Shown here one piece after another: positions 24,540 to 35,752 of a stretch of 64,000 nt of DNA. The DNA is taken from positions 28,792,002 to 28,856,001 of the forward strand of contig OY987242.1 of the NCBI GenBank assembly GCA_963920765.1. The letters run 5' to 3'. Made by a program: the position numbers and the translations under genes. The notes under the pieces are model-generated. The model was not told the origin of the DNA. It worked only from the letters and a program-made list of their open reading frames with translations, and did not search any database. Position 1 is the stretch's first letter. Each line of letters begins with the position of its first letter. Source of the stretch: Ulota crispa (Eukaryota > Streptophyta > Bryopsida > Orthotrichales > Orthotrichaceae).

Positions 24540-25075
24540 GCCCCATTTTTTTTTCTTAAGGCCTGGCGTGGTCACCTAGAGCTTGCAGCCCCTAGTCTCG
24601 GAGCTCTTGCAACCTCTTAGAACTCGGCACTGGTTTAGGATCCCGTGATTGCGCTGACCTAACTGTAGCTGCGAACTGTATTTCCCGGTAGCTCTCATCC
24701 GGTCAGCCCTGCCCCGTGACCCCGTCGATGCATGCGTCTCATAGTTGCGCCATCCTCCGTAGTAACATGTGGAATTCTTGGCTCGTTCTCAAGCGTTTGT
24801 TGCGCTTGGTTTTCCAACGCCTTCGGGGGCCAGTCACTCGCCCTCGTGGCTTTGTCATTTGCTATTGTGGCCTGCCGCGTGGTTGCCGATACTCTAGTAC
24901 CCCAGGGCTCATTGCTGCAGCTTGCAGTTGTTTCCAGCAGCTCATGATTTAGGATACGCAACCCTGCTGCTAACCTCTCATTCTCTGTTTTCTGGCCGAC
25001 CTTTTGCTGGTCCAAGGCCCCAATTCAACTCATAACCAAATGCTCAGCCCCTTGTCCTTTCATTTTTTGGAATTT
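24540..25075 (-). pseudogene. Possible Gag-like fragment of an LTR retrotransposon
   Basis: This GC-rich island carries a minus-strand frame (25015-24695, 106 codons) beginning MDQQKVGQKTENERLAAGL. It is charged and Gln/Glu-rich, suggesting a short coiled coil such as often opens plant retrotransposon Gag regions. It ends RRMHRRGHGAGLTG and is then broken by stops. No zinc knuckle, protease, reverse transcriptase or integrase was found downstream, so the element is truncated. The assignment rests on composition and context only. Confidence 0.35.
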
Positions 25076-27110
25076 AATCTTAGTTCTAGATTAAGCTTTG
25101 ATGAATGATCAAAGTGAATAAGGAAAAGAAAGGACTTGAGGCTCAGAAGTCCTAACAAAAGAAATCCAACCAAACATATGACGACTTAATTCACTGAAAC
25201 TGGCTATGTCAAATTGGACATGTCCTAACTAATATAACAAGAAAAAATTGGAAAACTAACACTAGAGATTGTCATAGCAACTTAGCCATATCTTGGACCA
25301 ATTTAGGAACATAAAAGAAGAATTCCAAACATGGACTCTAGGGGATCTTTGCTAGCGACATCGTTGGTCACGACCAAGATTTTCCTATGATTAGTATGAC
25401 TCTCAAGCAAAAGAAACTAGGAGAATAAAGAGAAATGCTAGTGCCTACTCGGCTCTAGATGGGTTAGTATGAAAACTCCAAAATAAACGAAAGAAAGAAG
25501 ATGTCAGGGCCTAACTGGCCCTATACTAGTTAGTACAAGGTTAACAAAGTAAAATACAAAAGGAAATAAACTTTTAATGCCTTGAAGGCACCAGTGGTCC
25601 TTCAAGGCTTCTATATTTGCACAAGAGAGAAGGCTCCAAAAACAATGTGGACACAAAAATAGACTAGAGCTTGTATATTCTAAGGACTCAACACTTGAAC
25701 ACAATAACAAGAGGCTACTTAAAACTAATGCGGGTGGAATGGGAGAGGAAATGGGCGTTTTTATACATCCCCAAGGTTCTCTCCTTGAATTTATTTCTTG
25801 ATATTTCAGAAAGTTACTTAATTCTACCTTAATTGGTAAAAACAACTAAAAATATGAATTATTGGCCATAAAAAGGCTAACTTTTGGAGAACAACTTCAA
25901 ATCACACATGAATGGTGTTATTGGATTTCTTGACCTTAAAATAGTTGGTTTTGGTTGTTCAAACTTTCAATTCCAAATTACAAGTCATCAGGAATCTAAA
26001 TGGAAGGGTTTTGGGTGGATGAATGAAAAACCCAAAATTGGGAGTTCATTCCATTTTCTGAAATTAACTTCCTGAAGTCTTTTGAAGATGTCGGAGGAGC
26101 TAAAAAGTACTCCTTGCTTCCGTCAATTAGATTCCGGATGGTTGATATCTTGTAATTTGATGTCGCGTGAAGTATTGATTTTAGTTGGCTGTTGTCGTTC
26201 GAGGCCTTGCCGCTATCAGAATCTTATGAAATTTGTCAAGGAGCTCTAGTAACTCTAAAAATTGTATCTAGAATTTTGGCAAGATTTTACTTCTAAATGC
26301 TGAATTCTTGCTGTATTTAAACTAGAAATTCGACTAGTTAATCGTCTGAAACCAAGTCTTGCACTATGCGTAAAGATTTGGAAATTTCCAAGGATACTCC
26401 CACAGAGGTCCACGAAACAAAGTTAAACTTACTAAAACTAATGATGCACGGTCAAAGTAGAGGATGCCAACTTTGCCGTGAAGCTCTTGGCGGATAATTG
26501 AACTAAGAAAGAGGTAACAAACTAATGAGGCACGATCATAGCAGATTAATCTGGCTTTGCCGTGAAGCTCTCAGCAGATAATCACGTCAAGAAAAATAAA
26601 CAACTAATGGTGCACATTCAAAGCGGGTTAGGCCCACTTTGTTGTGAAGCTCCCGGCAGATAATCACGCCAAGAAAATAGACAATCTAAACTACTGGAGC
26701 CGTGGGGTTTTGGTTTGGATCTAGTGTTGCGATTTTTGGATCCCTCTTCCTAACTAACTTTTGGAGCTAGGTAGAACTATTTTTAGAATATGGTGTTGTT
26801 TTTCCAAATTCTCCATTCTTACTACATTTCAAGGTCCATTAGGTTAGTTTTCACTGCATACTTGGTAAAATAGGGATCTAGGTTTCAAATATAGGTCATG
26901 CCTTGAAAGTCCTAGAATCTCCTATTTCGGACTAAACTAGTGAAATTTGGTGTAAAACAAGCTGGGATAAATGGGGTACATCTAACTGTTTGTTGTTTCG
27001 CTCATAACATCATTTTTAGTGTTTTTCTGGTTAAAAGTGCTCTTCAAAGTAATTAAGATTCCAAAAAAGAAAGCTTTGAGATCTTGGTGCTAAACTAGGG
27101 GCTCACACCA
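25076..27110 (-). mobile_element. Probable LTR and leader of a truncated LTR retrotransposon
   Basis: On the minus strand this region lies upstream of the Gag-like fragment. It includes a triplicated block (26437-26685), as is common in the promoter part of plant LTRs, and a long run without other repeat families. A second LTR was not found in the window and exact TG/CA ends could not be fixed. It may be a solo or truncated copy. Confidence 0.35.
26437..26685. repeat. Three-unit tandem repeat of about 83 bp
   Basis: Units start at 26437, 26521 and 26603, each with ACTAATG. Each contains a core close to TTTGCCGTGAAGCTC followed by GGCGGATAAT or a variant. The units differ at many positions, so the duplication is not recent. 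It lies within the presumed LTR. Confidence 0.85.
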
Positions 27111-28397
27111 TGTCCTGCCATCATTGCAAACCACACAATCTCTTCTCAAATTAGAAGTTGAGGGGTAATAATATCCATTACAACTTCTTGGTTTTTTGCA
27201 ACCTTGTCATCTCCAATCATATAAAATAATTTGCATAATTATAAACAAAATTGGAAATGCATTACTGGTTTTTGTTGCTCTTTCCATTCTTACACTTGTG
27301 AACATACATAGCAAACTTGTTCACCATTATCATGTCTAATATAAAGGAAAAAACACTTTACCAAATTAGACCCTTGCCAATACCCCCGCCAAGACTTTGC
27401 CAAGATCCTCACCTAAACCACCACCAAGATTATAGTTGAAGCTAATTTTGGGCAATTTATTTTGTTGTTGGCCTCCATTTGCTCCATGATTGCCCTAGTA
27501 ATTTGCATTATTTTGAGCATCATAACCTTTCACTTGGGCATCTAATTTAAGGTTTTTTTTTTTCATACAAAGGTATTCATTATATGCACTTTGTCTCCAA
27601 CTTTTAGAAATTTCATACTGAAATTGACTTTTGAAGAACCTATTCAAAATTTTAGTTGTTTGTTCAACTAACAATTGTGTTTAGGGGTTAAGCAATGGCC
27701 CTTGAAATCTCTATTCATCTTGAGTTTAGTGAGCTCTACCCTATATTGGACTAGATGACTAATTGATTGAATGTATATATAGGACATGTTTGAAGTGCAT
27801 GTTTAAAATGCAAGATAGAAAACAAGAATCTTGAGGACTCTTTAAAAATAAACATAATCTCTTAAAGTGTTTAAGTTGAAATACAACTCTAGAGATGCTC
27901 TTAACGAGTCAAAATTTGTGTGTAAGGGTGCGAATGCTCTAAACACAAGACTCACCCTTCATCACTTCCAAGCTGGTGTCTTGCAAACGTCATGCACAAG
28001 CCAAGCAACATTGATTTAGGCAATTAGTGAAGCTGCAAAATTGGGGTCACTTCAAAATCGTTTTTCTTTTCTTTTGTAATGTACAAATGAGTATAATATG
28101 TAATTTTCAACATGCACTAATTGAGATGTATAATAAAGAGAGCGTCTGTTTTACTATTGCCAGCTCGAAGAGTATCACCTTAGGGGTCTCGAAAAAGTGA
28201 AAAATTATCACAAATGGAAATCATGCATTTTGAGGCTCAACAACTTTTTTCGGGAAACTGGAATTTTTGGAGAAGCATATTTGCATGGGGTGGCACAAAA
28301 GATGAACAAAGTTAACTAAAGACCTCGATATGCTGGAGTGTAAGATACTCCGTAACTGTTTTTGTTTTGTCTGGAGGAGGACCTCAGAAAAGCGGTG
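27111..28397. other. Unassigned DNA with two element ends
   Basis: A TTAA-element right end (GTGTTTAGGGGTTAA) lies at 27667-27681, and an inverted copy of the Q end (GTGTGTAAGGGTGCGAATGC) at 27920-27939. No complete element or gene is visible. Confidence 0.4.
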
Positions 28398-29747
28398 TAA
28401 GGGCATCTCCACCCATACGCGTGGAATCAGAGGCTGAGGAGCGTTTAGACGCTTTAGAGAGGCCTTTTTGCTACTCACGGGCCGGTTGGGTTGCTGATGT
28501 CCACCGGATAGCTGGATTTCAACACGCGCAGACATTAACCCTTTAACAACCACACCCATTTTCACAGAATCCACTGAAAATAGGGGCTGTAAGCTTAGAT
28601 TTGGAATTGATTCAAATATGGACCCATTTTCAATAATCCAGCCTTACAAATGGGAAGTACACCTTGTTTATTGTAAAACACCAAAAGTTCAGCTAAATCT
28701 ACCGTTGGAGGTGAAATATTGTAATGATTGAGTGAGCTGTATGCAGAAAATCTCTTGTGTTTCATTCTTGTATAGTTTTGAATGTTAACCTTTCATGCAA
28801 GTTTTGATTGAGAAGAGCCTTACATTTCTAAAAAGCAGGGTTTCCCACCTTTCCAACAAGACTAGTTTCACACAAAATAAACAAAAATAACAATCACAAG
28901 GTGTAGCTAAGTGGACAAAAAGGGTAAAAAAACCCACTTTCTTTGCTACCCTAAAACGGTTCTACAAGAAATTTGATAATTATTTTGGAAAATCCAATTG
29001 GTGAAAACAATCAAGAATTGGTTTTAAATATATGATGACAAATTTTAAAGCCAAAATGACAACAACATTTCAGTAGATCTTCAAATACTACAATTATACT
29101 ACTACCATATACAAAAACAATACAAGCGTATTTCTTAAGCAATTTGAAATTTTTTAGAATTGTGCAATTGAAATTTGACATTATTCTTGCATACTTGATG
29201 TACTGTGTTGTTGCTTTGATCCATCTTTGACAAAAATTGGATACGTATTTTGAAGCCATGCCATATAAACACCATTATTTATCAGCTCACATACCAATTG
29301 CATTGTTATTTTTTTGGATGGATGCAAAAAATTTGTGATCACATGCGTACTTCAAGACCAAATTCCAAATTATTGAGCAATTTCAACCTACAGGCCAAAA
29401 ACCACTTCCAGCGACCAAAATATGGTCGAGTGGTCCTTAAAGGATTAAACACGAAAAGTGGGTTGGTATGAATGACAAAAATCAGCCACTGACTAGCCAT
29501 GTAGGCATGTGGCATGCGACTATTGGGTGAGCAGAGAACCGCAGATATCGCAAGCTCAACTCGAGCGGAAAACAAGCGCACTCAAAAAAAAATTGTATCC
29601 CGTCAGCTCCCCATTTCCAGAGGCTCCTATGGCGTGGCCGCTTAGAAATTTTGCTCGAGCAAGTCTCCGGTGGAATTCCACGTCCGATCAAACAGCTTCC
29701 GGCCACGCTGTCCTCCCATTTGGAATGAACCGGTGGAGATGCTTTAA
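28398..29747. mobile_element. R: GC-rich PIF/Tourist-like element, split by H
   Basis: TAA then GGGCATCTCCACCCATACG opens it; GGTGGAGATGCTT then TAA closes it. The TAA duplication and the GCATCTCCACC end resemble plant PIF/Harbinger-type MITEs. With H removed about 441 bp remain, notably less AT-rich than the flanks. The 100- to 117-codon frames inside are antisense/overlap products with no recognised domain. Confidence 0.6.
28535..29447. mobile_element. H: TTAA element, 913 bp, inside R
   Basis: The left end is TTAACCCTTTAACAACC; the complement of the right end is TTAATCCTTTAAGGACC. TTAA is present on both sides. The sharp change from GC-rich to AT-rich DNA at both boundaries supports insertion into R. 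Confidence 0.78.
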
Positions 29748-30165
29748 GAGTGAGAGTATCTCCTGCAACTCTCCAAATGTCCACGCTCCTCTCAAATTCG
29801 GATAAAAAGCAACCAATTCTAGAGGGGTCAGCTTCTACATTTATCTCCCCCTTTCAAATAAGTCATATTTGAAGGGATCTTTAAACCCTCTTCAAGTTAT
29901 ATTTTTTTGTTGACATAGCTTATTTTATTATTTTTGGAAGTTCCTTGACTTGTGATTGGTTGACACTATATTGAATGGGTTGCATTGTTGGAGATACAAG
30001 TGGCCATGCCCTCTAAATGGATACAGAGAAATTGAAGGGACCTGGATAATTGTAAGGTTGGAGGAGATGCTTCGAGCCAGTTCACCAATTTTGGCCGGCC
30101 AAGATGAATTGGCTTCATTTGGTGCCACTTGGTCAGCCTAGATGAATGGGGCTAGGGGGTTGGTG
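29748..30165. other. Unassigned DNA
   Basis: No gene or repeat family recognised; a 66-codon frame and its antisense at 29.9-30.1 kb are not meaningful. Confidence 0.4.
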
Positions 30166-30561
30166 TAAGGTAGATATACCCATTCTCAAGTGTTTAAGGG
30201 TTTAGAGTACTTCAAGGTCCCAAAAAATTCAGAGAAAAATTGGCAAGGTTAGCCTTTCAACAAGCTATCATGGCATGCCTTTTTTGTGGAAAAAATATTG
30301 TAGAATTTTTATATTAAAGTGCAAAATTATAACTCATAGGGTCCCTAAAAGCAACTCTAAACTAGCCCTAAAACTGCTTGGATGTGTTCCTATAACAGCA
30401 CTTAATGGTCCCAATCCCAACCCTCTCACCTAACATGTTGTAGGATTTGTTTGTGAAAGTAGTATTCATTATTCCATTTTGGGTTCAATAGTATATGGTG
30501 AAACCCTTGGAATCTAGAATGCGGAGTTGGGAGCCGCTTGGGAATGGGTGTCTCTACCTTA
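30166..30561. mobile_element. L1: TA MITE, family L, 396 bp
   Basis: It begins TAAGGTAGATATACCCATTC and ends GAATGGGTGTCTCTACCTTA. The interior matches L2 (44.7 kb) throughout, for example GGTCCCAATCCCAA. TA duplicates at both ends. Confidence 0.85.
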
Positions 30562-30624
30562 TTGCTTTACGAGTTTGTGGGATGCTCAACTTTTTTAAAG
30601 ATAAGAATAAAAAACAAGAATCTA

Positions 30625-31045
30625 CCCCAATGTTAGAGGGATGGGGTGAATTGACCCCCTCATTGCCCCTTGTTTGGATGAATGTGGCTTTGGTGGATTG
30701 TCCACTGCACATTTATGTTTTTGGGCACTCAATAACCCTTTAGGCAAGGATAAAAATAATAATTTGTTCCCTGATTTTGGTGTCGTTCAATTGTACCCTC
30801 CTTTGGTGCATTGGATAAAATAGGGTCTTTGAATTCAAATATGAACTCAAAATTTCAAAATTTTATCTACTAATTGTAAATTTTCAAGATCTCACATTTT
30901 TTAAATGTGATAAAGCACAACTTTTTCACCTTGGCCAAATAACCTAATTTAGCAGTTGACTAAACTCATGGCTCCATTCATCCAAGCCAAGGGTGATGAG
31001 GGGCCGGATCAATTCACCCTAGCCATGTTGGGGTTGGTGGTTTTA
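30625..31045. mobile_element. E2: family E element, about 420 bp
   Basis: The inverted ends are CCCCAATGTTAG...GGGGTGAATTGACCCC and the complement, ending CATGTTGGGGTTGG. Interior phrase AAAATAGGGTCTTTGAAT recurs beside A7. The target duplication is not clear. Confidence 0.6.
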
Positions 31046-32139
31046 CTCCCCTTGTGAGGTTCCTTGTTAACCCCTAAAGGCCCAACTGTCCCCCTGGGGA
31101 CAAATGCATTTTGGGCATGCATCTATAGTTAATTTAGTTTTTGTGATTTTTTTAAACTTATATTGAAGGTGGGGAATTTCAAGACCTACTTGGGTATCTA
31201 ATTTTTTTGTCATTTTGACATTTGACGAAGAAGTTATGCAAGAATTTTTGCTGCCCGCGGAGGGAGGGGCGGACAGCCCAAAAACTTCTTTAAAAACTGC
31301 ACTTTCTAAAAATAGAAATCTGAAATTGGTTTGTTTGATTTTTTCATATGTGGGAAGTTTTGAATCATTCAACTTCAATTGATGAGATGAAAGTTATGAG
31401 ATGTTTTAGTTTGTGGGCAATCACGGATCCTCTACTCTAAAATAAACTTTGAAGTCCTTTATTTTCCACAATTTTCAATGTTTTGGAATAAAAACTAAAC
31501 CTAAGGAATTAGATTGTTTTTTAGAGCATTATAGGCATTGGGATTTGCATTTTTCATTCCAATAATGAAATTCTTAACAATTTAGTGATTTGACTCATTC
31601 TCTACTTCTTTTTACTTACTATTTTTTTCCTATGTGTTGTATAGTTCCAATTGATTTGAAAATTCTACCACAGAAGCCTAACTTGGTCTTCTACATGGAA
31701 AAAATAAACCTCAACTTTGTGTAGAGTAATTTTTTTCATGTAGGAGTGGTCAAAGGCTTTTGAAATTTACTAGCAGCAAGGAAAAAAACCCTTTTTTTCA
31801 CTTTAGATGCGATTACCTCCCTCCTCTCCATGTAGAATGACTTGATTTTTTCCCACAAGTACCTTTTCTAGTCTAAGGCAAGATCCTACGGTTGGATTTG
31901 CAAAACAAACTTTATTTCCTATTTTTCTACTCATTCCCCCCAAAGTGGCAGTAAACAATGACTTTCACTAGAGAAAAGGGCTTGGGCCGGGTTAAAATAG
32001 GGTCTTTGAATCCAAATCTAAATTCAAATTTCTCAAATTCAACATTTTAATGATATGTTTTTTTGTGAAAAAATTCACTCAAACCCCACAAACTTGTAAA
32101 GGATTAAACCAGACCTAGGCCCAATTCATTTAGGTGGTG
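31046..32139. mobile_element. E4: family E remnant carrying A7
   Basis: The short left part (31046-31066) and the longer right part (31996-32139) together align with the middle of E2 (about 30784 onward) and E3. It is fused to E2 on the left and E3 on the right, so the three look like an array. Confidence 0.5.
31067..31995 (+). mobile_element. A7: TTAA MITE, family A, 929 bp
   Basis: The left end is TTAACCCCTAAAGGCCCAAC with a perfect subterminal palindrome TGTCCCCCTGGGGACA (31087-31102). The right end reads GGGCTTGGGCCGGGTTAA, with the usual TTTAGG lost. A 103-codon minus-strand frame (31067-31378) is repeat-derived and not a gene. Confidence 0.85.
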
Positions 32140-32530
32140 GACAATTTTGGTGAGTTGAGCTCACCCTCTCATTGCCCCCTACCTAAATGAATGGAGTTGG
32201 AGCTCTATTTATTGCACATTCATATTTTTATAATGTTTTATACTAAGGTGGAAGAGCTCCATTTTATTACAAATAAGATCAAAAGTAAAAAATTGCTTGT
32301 ACAATGAAACATGTCAATTTTATCCCCTCCCAAAGTTTCTGTATTAAACAAGGTCACCAATTATATATGTGGATTGGAAATTCCCAAATTCAATTTCCTA
32401 ATGGCAAATTTCAACTCTTACAAATGTGGTAGTGAAACAACAAACTTGTAAAGCATCAGACCGAGATCCCGGCCTCATTCATCCAAGTGGGGGCACCGAG
32501 CCGGGTCAGTTCACCCCGGCCAACAATTTC
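32140..32530. mobile_element. E3: family E element, about 390 bp
   Basis: The left end TGAGCTCACCCTCTCATTGC and right end GCCGGGTCAGTTCACCCCGG are inverted relatives of the E2 ends. It retains TTAA (GTATTAAACAAGGTC) where E4 carries A7. Confidence 0.6.
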
Positions 32531-32599
32531 AGATTGGCAAAAAACAAAAAATTAAAAAAAACCCCCCCGAGCTCGAGTAACTTTAAAATTTATTATTTT

Positions 32600-32750
32600 G
32601 GCTAAACGCCTGGTTCAACGTAGTACGCTGAGCTGGCATCCTTATCCACAAGAAAAAGGATTCACCAACCTTGATGCCTGTGTTCGATCCCATCCCCAAA
32701 TCCCTGGTTTACATGGCTAAATTTAGTGAGAACTATTAACATTTTTTCCT
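32600..32750 (+). mobile_element. tRNA-derived SINE-like segment
   Basis: A box A-like TGGTTCAACGTAGT (32611) is followed by a box B match GTGTTCGATCCC (32680-32691), in the order and sense of a tRNA or SINE head. The 70-bp spacing is longer than in a normal tRNA and no cloverleaf acceptor stem was evident. It is therefore called SINE-like rather than a tRNA gene. Confidence 0.35.
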
Positions 32751-34591
32751 TTAAGCCCTGAAGGATGGCGGCCTTTATTTTGTCAAAAGACACTCAAAAC
32801 TGCCATTTTTATGGTAAAGAGTAAAAAGTTTGAAAAGTGGTCATTTAATATATTTAATCATAGGATTTTGACCTAAAGTAGTATAAGAATGTGTAAAAAA
32901 ATTCAAAAACTCCTACCGCATAGATTATAAAACATTTGCTTTTAACCCCTAAAAGCCCAAGTGTCCCCTGGGGGACAAATGGACCTCGGGCATGTACCTA
33001 TGACTAAACTAGTTTTTATAATTTTTTTGAAATTTTTGTGAATGGTGGGGAATTCAAAGATGTATGTGCACATCTAATTTTTTCTTCATTCCAATAATTA
33101 TTAAAGAAGTTATGCATGAACTTCTGAACAACAAAAGAGGGCAGGCAGTCCGCGCAGCCCAAAAAACTTATTTAAAAATTGTATTTTTTAATTACAAAAA
33201 AATCTGAAATTGGTTCTTTTTATTATTATATATGAGGAAAGCTTTGAATCATTTGATTTTGATTGATGACTGAGAAGTTTTAGTTTGCGGGTAGGTATTG
33301 GATTCCCAAATCTCCATTTCTGTTGCCTCTTGTAAAATTCTGTGCTTTAATTTCTTTTTAGCTTTTTTTTTCCAAGTTGGAGTAAACTAAGATTCCTTGG
33401 TTTTCACCATTTGGATTAAAGTAATTTAGAATTCTCAAATTTACATAAATCCTCCAATTTTGCCTAGTGTATAATTATGCAAATTCCATGGCTTTACGGC
33501 ATTGCAACATTTTACAAATTATGATCCACACCTCCAATTCATTTGAAAATTCTCCCACACTTACCCAACTTGGTCTCCTACATGGGGAAAATGAACCTCA
33601 ACTTTGCTTAAAGCAACTTTTTTGATATAGGAGAGGTCAAAGGCTTCTAAAATTTTTGGGCAGCACAATTTTTTTTTAATTTTTGCACTTTAGATGTCAA
33701 TATCTCACTCCTGTACATCTAAAATGAGCTGATTTTTTTTGCAAGTACCTTCCATACTCTAGAACATGATCCTACGGTTGGTTTTCCAAAACAAACTTGT
33801 TTTCCTACTTTTATACTCATTCCTCCAAAAGTGGCAGTTTTCAGTGACTTTTACAAAAAAAAGGGCCTGGGCCTTTAGGGGTTAAAGTGTAAAGTTTTTT
33901 TTTGCGCCTTGCAAGACTAGACTATTTGACATTGAATTTTTTTAACTTAATTTTTTTGCACCACATAGCTTGGAATTTAAATCTTTTTGGTGGAAAATAG
34001 TGTTAAGAATTTTTGGAAAAAAATTAAAACAAAAAATACTAAAAAATAGGTAGAAGAAGGTATGAGATTGAACAAGAACTTGATTTATTAATAACCATTC
34101 AATGGATTTGAAACACAATAATTCCAATGATAAGATTGCTCTAGCAAGCAATCTTCATCCCTTCCAACAATTTAAAAAAAAAAATGTTAAACTTGCATTC
34201 AGAAATGAACTCTTTAAGTTATTTTTTTCAAAAAGATGCTTAAATTGCCCAAAAAACAAGATTGTCCATAACTTGCTCATAACTAGTCCAAACGGAATGA
34301 ATAAAAGCTGTAGATGTAGACAAAAATATAATCTATGACCCAAAAAAAATAGAAAAAAAAGTCAAATTTTTGTAAAATAGTTTATGCTACCTGGTCTCCC
34401 CAAAATTGTGCTTATTTGGGCTAACTTTTGCTACCAAACATAGATTGGAATAAAAGTTATATTCCCCTAAAGCTAATGTGTTTTTCAATCTTTGAAAAAA
34501 GTTTAATAAAATCAAGATAAAAATTGGGGCCATATGTACTTGCCCAAAATCCTACTTGTCCCCAAAGGGACAATAGTCCTTTAGGGGTTAA
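32751..34591. mobile_element. I1: family I TTAA element carrying A8
   Basis: The left end is TTAAGCCCTGAAGGATGGCG, the right end ATAGTCCTTTAGGGGTTAA. Without A8 it is about 900 bp and collinear with I2 (926 bp). Shared interior phrases include GGCCTTTATTTTGTCAAAAG and CCCAAAAAACAAGATTGTCC. Confidence 0.9.
32942..33885 (+). mobile_element. A8: TTAA MITE, family A, 944 bp, inside I1
   Basis: It begins TTAACCCCTAAAAGCCCAAG and ends GGGCCTTTAGGGGTTAA. TTAA occurs on both sides, whereas the matching site in I2 has one TTAA. Confidence 0.95.
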
Positions 34592-34644
34592 AATACAAAA
34601 TAAATGCAAAAGACCATAGCCATAAATTTGAAATATAGTACATT

Positions 34645-34772
34645 TAAGGTGTGTTCACACTTGATGTTAGGAAGGGTATTAGCAATATGAATGTAGTATG
34701 AAGTAGTGTCCAAATGCATTTGATTTTCCTTTGCAAGTACCCCTCCTAACACCAAGTGTGAATGTACCTTTA
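34645..34772. mobile_element. J: small palindromic MITE, about 128 bp
   Basis: Arms AAGGTGTGTTCACACTTGAT and the complement of CCAAGTGTGAATGTACCTT flank a spacer of about 65 bp. TA is next to both ends. No second copy was seen in the window. Confidence 0.7.
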
Positions 34773-34789
34773 GTGAAGTTTTTAACACC

Positions 34790-35752
34790 TTAACCCCTAA
34801 AGACCCAAGTTTTTTTTTTGTGAAAGTCACTCAATATTGCTAGTTTTGGGGGAATCAGTAGAAAGGTAGGAAAAAAGATGTTTCTAAAAATCTAACCCTA
34901 GAGTCTTGCCCTAGACTGTGAGAGATACTTGTGGGAAGAAAACTAGCTCATTCTAAACATAGAGGAGAGAGATATTGATATCTGAAGTGAAAAAGAAAGT
35001 TTTTTTCCCAGCTACCCAAAACTTTTAGAAGCCTTTGACCGCTCCTATATCAAAAACTACTTTACGCAAAGTTGAGGTTTACTTTTTCCATGTAGAAGAC
35101 CAAGTTAGGTAAGTGTGGGAGAACTTTCAAATGAATTAGAGGTGTGAATCATACTTTGTAAAATCTTGCAATGCCATAAGGCCATGAAATTTACACATAC
35201 ACTAGGCAAAATTGGAGGATTTATGTAAAATTCAGAAATTTGAATTACTTTGATCTAAATGGTAAAAACCAAGGAATCTTAGTGTACTACAACTTGGAGA
35301 AAAAAAGAGTAAAAAAAAATTCACAAAGAGCTCAAAAAAGTAAAGTACCAAATTTTACAAGGGATAAAAGGAACGGAGGTTTGGGAGTCCCATACCTACC
35401 CGCAAACTAAACCTTCTCATAACTTTCATCTCACCAATCAAAATTGAATGATTCAAAGCTTCTCACATATATATAAATCTAAAGAACCAAATTTGGATTT
35501 TCATATTTTAAAAAAATGCAATATAAAAAATAAATAAATTGGGCTCCTTGTCCTCCTTTGTTTTTTCAGAAATTTGTGCATAACTTCTTCAATAAATGTC
35601 AAAATGAAGAAAGAATTAGATGCCCACATAGGTCTTTGAATTTCCCATCTTCTATAATTTTTTTAGAAAATCACACAAATTAGTTTAGCTGTAAGTACAT
35701 GCACAAAACCACACTTGGCCCCCAAGGGGCCACTTGGGTCTTTAGGGGTTAA
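34790..35752 (-). mobile_element. A9: TTAA MITE, family A, 963 bp
   Basis: It starts TTAACCCCTAAAGACCCAAG and ends GGGTCTTTAGGGGTTAA. It is collinear with A3 and A5 and opposite to A8. The far-end hairpin (TTGGCCCCCAAGGGGCCA) is well formed. Confidence 0.93.

Noticed and set aside
29482-29805. Overlapping 98- and 100-codon frames
   Set aside because: They run in opposite directions through the GC-rich R element and extend past its end; no domain is visible.
31067-31378. 103-codon minus-strand frame
   Set aside because: It starts inside the family A MITE A7 and is not conserved as a frame in the other copies.
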